DNA of 64,000 nt from Rhodococcus sp. KRD197 (lineage in GTDB: Bacteria; Actinomycetota; Actinomycetes; Mycobacteriales; Mycobacteriaceae). The position numbers were made by a program, and so were the translations under genes. Shown in pieces: positions 57,983-64,000 of this stretch (the stretch's first letter is position 1; every line of letters starts with the position of its first letter). The DNA lies in the NCBI RefSeq assembly GCF_017168235.1, contig NZ_JABFAO010000005.1:1-64000 (forward strand), in the 5' to 3' direction. A model generated the notes under the pieces. The model saw only the letters and a program-made list of their open reading frames with translations, had not been told where the DNA came from and ran no database searches.

Positions 57983-58033
57983 GCATGAATGGACCATTGC
58001 AACCGTCTGACCGTTGCGATGGTCCATTCATGC
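57983..58033. repeat. Palindrome, copy 2, downstream of clpC1
   Basis: Arms 57983-58003 and 58013-58033 (21 bp each, with one T-G) enclose a 9-nt loop CGTCTGACC. Compared with copy 1 at 34209-34271, a G-C pair is replaced by A-T in both arms (compensatory change). It lies between the MFS start and the clpC1 terminator. Confidence 0.9.
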
Positions 58034-58057
58034 CGAAAGGGTGGGGCCGCGGAACAG

Positions 58058-58092
58058 CAAAACGGGCCGCACCCGTGATAGGTGCGGCCCGC
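58058..58092 (-). terminator. Rho-independent terminator of clpC1
   Basis: GGGCCGCACC (58064-58073) pairs with GGTGCGGCCC (58081-58090), a perfect 10-bp stem with a 7-nt loop. Read on the minus strand it is followed by CGTTTTGCTG. It lies 16 bp beyond the clpC1 stop. Confidence 0.85.
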
Positions 58093-58105
58093 TTCGTGTG
58101 AACAG

Positions 58106-60646
58106 TTACTCGCCGTCGTCGCCCGAGGTCTTGGCCAGGTCGACCGGCAAAGCGTCGGGAACCGAGATGGCCTTCTTCTCGCCGCGGAACGTGAACTTCG
58201 CGTCCTCGCCTGCGCCTTCGCCGTCCCAGTTCTCGACGTCGACCAGGATGATCTGGCCGGCCTCGATCTCGCCGAAGAGGATCTTCTCCGACAGCTGATC
58301 CTCGATCTCGCGCTGGATGGTGCGACGCAGTGGCCGCGCACCCAAGACGGGGTCGAACCCGCGCTTGGCGAGCAAGGACTTCGCCTTCTCGGTGACCTCG
58401 AGGGCCATGTCCTTGTTCTTGAGCGCACCCTCGACGCGGTTGAGCATGAGGTCGACCATCTGGATGATCTCGTCTTTGGTGAGCTGGTGGAACACGACGA
58501 TGTCATCGATACGGTTGAGGAACTCGGGGCGGAAGTGTTTCTTCAGCTCGTCGTTGACCTTCAACTTCATGCGCTCGTAGTTCGAGCCGGTGCCCTCACC
58601 CGATGAGAAGCCGAGGCCGACTGCCTTCGAGATGTCCGCGGTACCGAGGTTCGAGGTGAAGATCAGCACGGTGTTCTTGAAGTCGACCGTGCGTCCCTGA
58701 CCGTCGGTGAGACGGCCGTCCTCGAGCACCTGCAGGAGGGTGTTGTAGATCTCCTGGTGCGCCTTCTCGATCTCGTCGAACAGCACGACGGAGAACGGCT
58801 TGCGGCGAACCTTCTCGGTGAGCTGGCCACCCTCTTCGTAGCCGACGTATCCGGGAGGTGCACCGAACAGACGAGAGGCCGTGAAGCGGTCGTGGAACTC
58901 GCCCATGTCGATCTGGATGAGCGCGTCGTCCTCGCCGAACAGGAAGTTCGCCAGCGCCTTGGACAGCTCGGTCTTACCGACACCGGACGGACCGGCGAAG
59001 ATGAACGAGCCGGACGGACGCTTGGGATCCTTCAAACCCGCACGCGTACGACGGATGGCCTTGGAGACTGCCTTGACGGCCTCCACCTGTCCGATGATGC
59101 GCTTGTGCAGCTCGTCTTCCATGCGGAGCAGACGCGTGGTCTCCTCCTCGGTGAGCTTGAAGACGGGGATGCCGGTCCAGTTGCCGAGGACCTCCGCGAT
59201 CTGCTCGTCGTCGACCTCGGCGATGACGTCGAGGTCACCGGAACGCCACTGCTTCTCGCGCTCGGCGCGCTGATGAACCAGCTGCTTTTCCTTGTCGCGC
59301 AGGTTCGCGGCCTTCTCGAAGTCCTGAGCGTCGATGGCCGATTCCTTCTCCCGGCGTGCATCGGCGATCTTGTCGTCGAACTCGCGCAGGTCTGGCGGCG
59401 CGGTCATCCGGCGGATGCGCATCCGCGCGCCCGCCTCGTCGATGAGGTCGATGGCCTTGTCAGGCAGGAACCGATCGTTGATGTAGCGGTCGGCCAGCGT
59501 CGCGGCCGCGACGAGTGCACCGTCGGTGATCGAGACGCGGTGGTGAGCCTCGTAGCGATCGCGCAGACCCTTGAGGATCTCGATGGTGTGCTCGACGGTC
59601 GGCTCGCCGACCTGGACGGGTTGGAAACGACGCTCGAGTGCCGCGTCCTTCTCGATGTACTTGCGGTACTCGTCGAGGGTGGTGGCACCGATGGTCTGAA
59701 GCTCACCGCGGGCCAGTTTCGGCTTGAGGATCGAGGCCGCGTCGATGGCGCCCTCGGCCGCGCCGGCACCAACGAGGGTGTGCAGCTCGTCGATGAACAG
59801 AATGATGTCGCCGCGGGTGTTGATTTCCTTGAGAACCTTCTTCAGGCGCTCCTCGAAGTCACCGCGGTAACGGCTACCGGCAACCAACGACCCGAGGTCG
59901 AGCGTGTAGAGCTGCTTGTCCTTGAGCGTCTCGGGAACCTCGCCGTTGACGATGGCCTGCGCGAGGCCCTCGACGACTGCGGTCTTACCGACGCCGGGCT
60001 CACCGATGAGAACAGGGTTGTTCTTGGTACGGCGGCTCAGGACCTGCATGACACGCTCGATTTCTTTCGAGCGGCCGATGACCGGATCGAGCTTGCCTTC
60101 GAGAGCTGCCTGGGTCAGGTTGCGTCCGAACTGGTCCAGCACGAGCGAGGTCGACGGGGTGCCTGCTTCGCCGCGCCCGCCGCCGCCGGACTCGGACGGC
60201 TCCTTGCCCTGGTAACCGGAGAGCAGCTGGATGACCTGCTGCCGCACGCGGTTGAGGTCGGCGCCGAGCTTGACCAGTACCTGAGCCGCGACGCCTTCGC
60301 CCTCGCGGATCAGACCCAGCAGAATGTGCTCGGTGCCGATGTAGTTGTGGCCGAGCTGCAGCGCCTCGCGGAGGCTGAGCTCGAGTACTTTCTTGGCGCG
60401 CGGGGTGAACGGGATGTGACCGGACGGGGCCTGCTGACCCTGACCGATGATCTCTTCGACCTGGCTGCGGACTCCTTCAAGGGAGATGCCCAACGACTCG
60501 AGCGACTTGGCCGCAACGCCCTCACCCTCATGGATGAGGCCGAGCAGAATGTGCTCCGTGCCGATGTAGTTGTGGTTGAGCATCCGGGCTTCTTCTTGAG
60601 CCAGGACGACAACACGCCGCGCGCGATCGGTGAACCTCTCGAACAT
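58106..60646 (-). CDS. clpC1: ClpC1, AAA+ unfoldase of the Clp protease
   Basis: ClpC1 (846 residues) unfolds substrates and feeds ClpP. It has two N-terminal Clp-N repeats ([13 protein letters not shown] occurs twice), a first AAA+ module with [13 protein letters not shown], a UVR/coiled-coil middle domain, and a second AAA+ module with [14 protein letters not shown] and the sensor/arginine segment. The length matches mycobacterial ClpC1. It has its own SD (GAGGGAGAGCG) and a long leader. lysS is upstream on the same strand. Confidence 0.96.
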   Translation of the reverse strand: MFERFTDRARRVVVLAQEEARMLNHNYIGTEHILLGLIHEGEGVAAKSLESLGISLEGVRSQVEEIIGQGQQAPSGHIPFTPRAKKVLELSLREALQLGHNYIGTEHILLGLIREGEGVAAQVLVKLGADLNRVRQQVIQLLSGYQGKEPSESGGGGRGEAGTPSTSLVLDQFGRNLTQAALEGKLDPVIGRSKEIERVMQVLSRRTKNNPVLIGEPGVGKTAVVEGLAQAIVNGEVPETLKDKQLYTLDLGSLVAGSRYRGDFEERLKKVLKEINTRGDIILFIDELHTLVGAGAAEGAIDAASILKPKLARGELQTIGATTLDEYRKYIEKDAALERRFQPVQVGEPTVEHTIEILKGLRDRYEAHHRVSITDGALVAAATLADRYINDRFLPDKAIDLIDEAGARMRIRRMTAPPDLREFDDKIADARREKESAIDAQDFEKAANLRDKEKQLVHQRAEREKQWRSGDLDVIAEVDDEQIAEVLGNWTGIPVFKLTEEETTRLLRMEDELHKRIIGQVEAVKAVSKAIRRTRAGLKDPKRPSGSFIFAGPSGVGKTELSKALANFLFGEDDALIQIDMGEFHDRFTASRLFGAPPGYVGYEEGGQLTEKVRRKPFSVVLFDEIEKAHQEIYNTLLQVLEDGRLTDGQGRTVDFKNTVLIFTSNLGTADISKAVGLGFSSGEGTGSNYERMKLKVNDELKKHFRPEFLNRIDDIVVFHQLTKDEIIQMVDLMLNRVEGALKNKDMALEVTEKAKSLLAKRGFDPVLGARPLRRTIQREIEDQLSEKILFGEIEAGQIILVDVENWDGEGAGEDAKFTFRGEKKAISVPDALPVDLAKTSGDDGE

Positions 60647-60960
60647 CGCTCTCCCTCACTTCTTGGTGGGTGATAGCACTACCCCACCAGGTCTTCTAGC
60701 GCCACAGTATCCAGTGACGCGGGGTCGCTCGGCACCTGAAGGTAAGTCTCACGCCTACGCTGCTGCGTCTGCGCCTACAGCCTTACTGTAGTTGGCCGTT
60801 CGTTCACGTGCCGACCCTCGGTCCCCGTAGCGTCACCGGTTGGCTCCGACACGGGCCCCTACAACCGGTGCTTACCGTTCATAACGCGGGAATGCGCCGA
60901 ATCGTTTCCCGTTTTCTGTCCGCTGCTGGCGAACACACTCCCTGGTCGGGAACGTCGCAA
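60647..60960 (-). promoter_or_regulatory. clpC1 upstream region with three dyads and a ClgR-like box
   Basis: This 314-bp gap has no supported gene. It contains CTACAG-CCTTA-CTGTAG (60775-60791), a 9-bp inverted repeat CACCGGTTG/CAACCGGTG with a 19-nt loop (60834-60870), and GTCCGC-TGCTG-GCGAAC (60918-60934). The last is close to the actinobacterial ClgR operator (CGC-N5-GCG), expected upstream of clpC. In M. tuberculosis lsr2 sits between clpC1 and lysS; here it is absent. Confidence 0.5.
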
Positions 60961-62478
60961 TCAGACCTGAGGCTTGACGATCGGGAACAGGATCGTCTCG
61001 CGAATGCCCAACCCGGTCAGCGCCATGAGCAGTCGATCGATTCCCATACCGGTGCCGGTGGTCGGCGGCATGCCCTGCTCCATGGCGGCGAGGAAGTCCT
61101 CGTCGAGCACCATTGCCTCGTCGTCGCCGGCGGCGGCCTGCCGCGCCTGGTCCTCGAAACGCTCCCGCTGGATGACTGGGTCGACCAGTTCGGAGTAGCC
61201 CGTGGCCAGCTCGAATCCGCGAACGTACAAGTCCCACTTCTCGGTGATACCAGGCTTGCTTCGGTGCTGACGGGTGAGCGGGGAGGTCTCGACAGGAAAG
61301 TCGCGGACGAACGTCGGCGCGGACAGGCCGTCTCCGACGTGGTGCTCCCACAGCTCCTCCACGAGCTTGCCGTGCCCGTACACCGGCTTCCCGTCCTTGC
61401 GAGGAACGTCCAATCCCGCCTTGTCCGCCAGGGCGAGCAACTCGTCGACGCTCGTGTCCGGGCTGACGGTGACGCCGATGGCCTCGGACAACGACGGGTA
61501 CATCTCGAGGGTGGTCCATTCGCCACCCAGGTCATAGGTGGTGCCGTCGGGCAGAACCACCACCTGGGTGCCCAGCGCGGCCTGAGCGACCTCCTGGACG
61601 AGTTCACGTGTCATTTTCGCCGAATCGTCGTACGTCCCGTAGGCCTCGTACGTCTCGAGCATCGCGAACTCGGGCGAGTGCGACGAGTCCGCTCCCTCGT
61701 TGCGGAAGTTGCGGTTGATCTCGAAGACCTTCTCGATGCCGCCGACGACACAGCGCTTGAGAAACAGCTCGGGCGCGATCCGCAAATACAGGTCGGTATC
61801 CATGGAATTGGAGTGGGTGACGAACGGGCGGGCCGCCGCACCGCCGTGCAACGTCTGAAGCATCGGAGTCTCGACCTCCAGAAACCCGCGCCGCTCGAGG
61901 GAGTTGCGCAGCTCGCGCACCACAGCGATGCGTTTGCGCGCCACCTCGCGAGCCTCCGGGCGGGTGATCAGGTCGAGGTAGCGCTGGCGGATCCGCGTCT
62001 CCTCGTTCAATTCCTTGTGTGCGACGGGCAGCGGTCGGAGCGCTTTCGACGCCATCTCCCACGAGTCGGCCATGACGCTCAGCTCGCCGCGGCGGCTGCT
62101 GATGACCTCGCCGTGCACGAACGCGAAGTCGCCGAGGTCGACATCGGACTTCCACGCCGCCAGCGCGTCCTCACCCACACCTGCCAGGCTGATCATGGCC
62201 TGCAACTGGGTACCGTCGCCCTCCTGCAGCGTCGCGAAGCAGAGCTTGCCGGTGTTTCGGACGAAGATGACGCGCCCCACGACGCCGACCACCTGGCCGG
62301 TGGTGGTGTCGGCGTCGAGTTCGGGAAAGAGTTCGCGGATCTCACGGAGCGAATGCGTGCGCGCGACCGAAACCGGATAGGCCTCACGGCCCTGCTCGAG
62401 CAGCCGGTCCCGCTTGGCACGACGAATCCGTAGCTGTTCCGGAGTGTCGTCGGCGGTGGGGGCAGCTGGATCAGTCAC
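60961..62478 (-). CDS. lysS: Class II lysyl-tRNA synthetase
   Basis: LysS (505 residues) charges tRNA-Lys. An N-terminal OB anticodon-binding domain is followed by the class II catalytic core with motif 2 ([17 protein letters not shown]) and motif 3 ([23 protein letters not shown]). The ATG at 62478 begins MTDPAAPT. Homologue: M. tuberculosis Rv3598c. No T-box was seen upstream. Confidence 0.96.
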   Translation of the reverse strand: MTDPAAPTADDTPEQLRIRRAKRDRLLEQGREAYPVSVARTHSLREIRELFPELDADTTTGQVVGVVGRVIFVRNTGKLCFATLQEGDGTQLQAMISLAGVGEDALAAWKSDVDLGDFAFVHGEVISSRRGELSVMADSWEMASKALRPLPVAHKELNEETRIRQRYLDLITRPEAREVARKRIAVVRELRNSLERRGFLEVETPMLQTLHGGAAARPFVTHSNSMDTDLYLRIAPELFLKRCVVGGIEKVFEINRNFRNEGADSSHSPEFAMLETYEAYGTYDDSAKMTRELVQEVAQAALGTQVVVLPDGTTYDLGGEWTTLEMYPSLSEAIGVTVSPDTSVDELLALADKAGLDVPRKDGKPVYGHGKLVEELWEHHVGDGLSAPTFVRDFPVETSPLTRQHRSKPGITEKWDLYVRGFELATGYSELVDPVIQRERFEDQARQAAAGDDEAMVLDEDFLAAMEQGMPPTTGTGMGIDRLLMALTGLGIRETILFPIVKPQV

Positions 62479-62533
62479 AGGCGCACACTTTATCTGCCGT
62501 GCCCGACAAACAAGAATCAGTGCTTGGCAAGAA

Positions 62534-63007
62534 TCAGTGCGCGCTGATCGCTTCTGCCTCCCGAACGGAGTGCCTGGCCCCGGTCAACACCCCCAGCAAG
62601 CCCGCGGACTGCAACGCCCGGTAGCCGCCGACCAGATCGGTCGCCCTGTGCAAACCCAGCTCCTGCAGCGACGCCACAGCGAGACTGGAGGTGTAGCCCT
62701 CGGAGCAGATGACGATCCACTCGACATCGCGGTCGGTCGCGACGGTGAGTCGGGCGTCGCTCGTCGGATTCAACCGGGCCTCGAGGACGTTGCGCTCGAT
62801 GGCGAGCGCGCCCGGCAACGTCCCTTGGAGGGCGCGCTGCGCCTGCGGCCGGATGTCGACGACGATGGCCCCTCGTGCCACGGCGTCGCGGAGTTCGAAC
62901 ACCGTCGTTCGTGGGGTTCGGGTGCGCGTCTGCTCGAGAGCGGAGGATGAATCGAAAGGATCGGAATCGGTGAACAGCAGTCCACCTGAGACAGGTGTGG
63001 AAAGCAC
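62534..63007 (-). CDS. Rhodanese-domain protein behind a Cys-rich leader peptide
   Basis: The 157-residue protein has a single rhodanese domain, with [16 protein letters not shown] at its start and the probable active-site Cys in the loop CSEGYTSS; it would transfer sulfane sulfur, or bind persulfide. The GTG start at 63007 follows GGAG by eight bases. Upstream lies a 13-codon ORF with a Cys-Cys pair and a hairpin, which implies control by cysteine supply. It lies between lysS and coaX, all on the minus strand. Confidence 0.87.
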   Translation of the reverse strand: MLSTPVSGGLLFTDSDPFDSSSALEQTRTRTPRTTVFELRDAVARGAIVVDIRPQAQRALQGTLPGALAIERNVLEARLNPTSDARLTVATDRDVEWIVICSEGYTSSLAVASLQELGLHRATDLVGGYRALQSAGLLGVLTGARHSVREAEAISAH

Positions 63008-63035
63008 GGAAATCGCTCCAGGGTAGGCAATTGAA

Positions 63036-63055
63036 CGAGGCAGAGGTCAGCCTCG
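63036..63055 (-). promoter_or_regulatory. Hairpin overlapping the end of the leader ORF
   Basis: On the minus strand CGAGGC (immediately after the Cys-Cys codons) pairs with GCCTCG around TGACCTCT, which contains the leader stop codon. A ribosome at the Cys codons or stop would cover the left arm, so occupancy would change folding near the rhodanese ribosome binding site. Confidence 0.6.
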
Positions 63056-63088
63056 ACAACACTCCTGGGTTCCCGTGCAGGTGGTCAC
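63047..63088 (-). CDS. 13-codon leader peptide MTTCTGTQECCRG (cysteine sensor candidate)
   Basis: GTG at 63088 opens a frame encoding three cysteines in 13 residues (positions 4, 10 and 11) and ends at TGA 63047. No SD precedes it, so it may be leaderless. The TGT-TGT pair is directly followed by CGA-GGC, the left arm of the hairpin. Polycysteine upstream ORFs that sense cysteine are established in mycobacteria; this one was not known to me. Confidence 0.6.
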   Translation of the reverse strand: MTTCTGTQECCRG

Positions 63089-63156
63089 GAGTAGAGATTT
63101 TGGCACAGCATTCCGTTTTTGACCAGTGCCGGGATCGCCGACCGCCGGAATCTGCG

Positions 63157-63957
63157 CTAGCGAGCACGCCGTTTCGCCAGATTGCGCTCGTACACCAACC
63201 GCAGACCCTCGAGGGTCAGCTCCGGCTCGTGGTGATCGATGGAGGTGCTCTCGGCCATGATCAGCTGCGCACTCTCACCGGTACCGATGACCGCCACGTC
63301 CTTGCTGTCGGCCTCGGGCAACTCGCGTCGCAGGCGCCCGACCAGGCCGTCTACCAGACCCGCGAACCCGAACACCGCACCGGCCTGCATGGCTTCCACG
63401 GTGTTCTTGCCCAGCACCGAGCGTGGGCGTACCAACTCGACCTCGCGCAGCGCAGCAGAGCGAGAGGACATCGCAGCAGCCGAGACCTCGAGTCCCGGCG
63501 CGATCGCACCCCCGAGGAACTCGCCCCTGGCGGAAACCACGTCCACGCAGGTGGTGGTGCCGAAATCGACGACGATGCAGGCACTTCCGTAGAGGTCATG
63601 GGCGGCGAGAGTATTGACGATACGGTCGGCACCGACCTCTTTGGGATTGTCCACCAGCAGCGGAACACCTGTCCGCACACCGGGTTCGACGACCACATGT
63701 GGTACATGCTCCCAGTACCGTCCGAGCATCGTTCGCATCTCACGCAGCACCGAGGGCACTGTCGACAGCGCGGACACCCCCGTGATCTGGTCGACGTCAC
63801 CGCCCAGGAGTCCCCGGAGCATCAGCGCCAGCTCGTCCGCCGTGACGCGTGGATCCGTCCTCATCCTCCAGTCGCGCAGCAACTTCGCGTGATCGCCGCT
63901 GCCACTGAACAGGCCGAGCGTCATGGACGTGTTGCGTACGTCGACTGCAAGCAGCAT
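63157..63957 (-). CDS. coaX: Type III pantothenate kinase
   Basis: CoaX (266 residues) phosphorylates pantothenate in CoA synthesis. It has the ASKHA phosphate motif [11 protein letters not shown] (Arg in place of the usual Gly, as in M. tuberculosis CoaX), the pantothenate-binding [11 protein letters not shown], and the second phosphate motif [11 protein letters not shown]. It follows the presumed panD 3' end by two bases. Confidence 0.94.
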   Translation of the reverse strand: MLLAVDVRNTSMTLGLFSGSGDHAKLLRDWRMRTDPRVTADELALMLRGLLGGDVDQITGVSALSTVPSVLREMRTMLGRYWEHVPHVVVEPGVRTGVPLLVDNPKEVGADRIVNTLAAHDLYGSACIVVDFGTTTCVDVVSARGEFLGGAIAPGLEVSAAAMSSRSAALREVELVRPRSVLGKNTVEAMQAGAVFGFAGLVDGLVGRLRRELPEADSKDVAVIGTGESAQLIMAESTSIDHHEPELTLEGLRLVYERNLAKRRAR

Positions 63958-63959
63958 TG

Positions 63960-64000
63960 CTACACCAGCACCGAATCAGCCCGGAGCGAGCGCGGAGTGA
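63960..64000 (-). CDS. Possible 3' end of an upstream gene (panD?)
   Basis: Minus strand from the window edge reads an open frame ending ADSVLV-TAG at 63962-63960, two bases before the coaX ATG. In M. tuberculosis panD precedes coaX, and a hydrophobic C-terminus fits, but only 13 codons are visible and another frame ends at TGA in the same stretch. Confidence 0.35.
   Translation of the reverse strand, partial: TPRSLRADSVLV

Noticed and set aside
58757-60673. A 638-codon open frame opposite clpC1
   Set aside because: It is a high-GC shadow of a clearly identified gene with no domain or start signal. The same applies to long frames opposite lysS (60808-62433) and the KstD-like gene (11664-13268).
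63036-63110. SAM-type riboswitch upstream of the rhodanese gene
   Set aside because: The conserved SAM-I/SAM-IV core elements were not found, and the Cys-rich leader ORF explains the structure better.

Overview
The window is high-GC actinobacterial DNA and is most likely from Rhodococcus or a close mycolate-containing relative. The evidence is the gene order carD-ispD-ispF-cysS-rlmB / lpqE-radA-disA / mutY / mhuD / clpC1 / lysS / coaX, which parallels the Mycobacterium tuberculosis Rv3579c-Rv3600c stretch, together with a KstR-controlled steroid catabolism set, a WhiB3-type regulator, and many ATGA/GTGA stop-start overlaps. No tRNA, rRNA, CRISPR array, IS element or prophage was recognised.

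Left third (1-31.6 kb): a steroid-degradation region. After an edge-truncated DUF222/HNH protein and an SDR/HxlR pair come an acetoacetate-decarboxylase-family gene with a KstR box, the ring-cleavage operon hsaA-hsaD-hsaC-hsaB, and the divergent kshA plus a small Cys-rich partner. A Kef-type antiporter and a TetR regulator follow. Next are a KstD-like flavoprotein facing kstD-chsH3, and a Tat-exported cholesterol oxidase. An intervening block holds a GGDEF-EAL protein coupled to bluB, DUF427, DUF2637-whiB3 and gntK/gntR. The side-chain operon chsE1-chsE2-chsH2-chsH1-ltp2 and the divergent pair fadE34/kstR close the region. Seven KstR-type palindromes (consensus TAGAACNNGTTCTA) sit in front of these units, and kstR itself lies at 30.9 kb, so the scattered operons form one regulon.

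Middle (31.6-45 kb): a trehalose-phosphatase/GH15 fusion and a LacI regulator converge on a 63-bp near-perfect palindrome. A znuABC metal-uptake operon continues directly into pxpABC (5-oxoprolinase). The core operon carD-ispD-ispF-cysS-rlmB runs on the minus strand.

Right third (45-64 kb): lpqE-radA-disA, a membrane protein, carbonic anhydrase, a RarD-type permease, mutY, two alpha/beta hydrolases, mhuD (haem degradation), a second GGDEF-EAL protein, an MFS exporter, clpC1, lysS, a rhodanese and coaX.

The most interesting non-gene signals are: (a) a 13-codon leader peptide with a Cys-Cys pair and an overlapping hairpin before the rhodanese gene, which looks like cysteine attenuation; (b) a 17-bp triplication between chsE2 and chsH2 that creates two 6-codon minigenes linked by ATGA overlaps; (c) a long palindrome present twice (34.2 and 58.0 kb) with a compensatory base-pair change; (d) KstR operators that contain the likely -10 element, with kstD apparently leaderless; (e) an SD-sequestering hairpin before the Kef-type gene.
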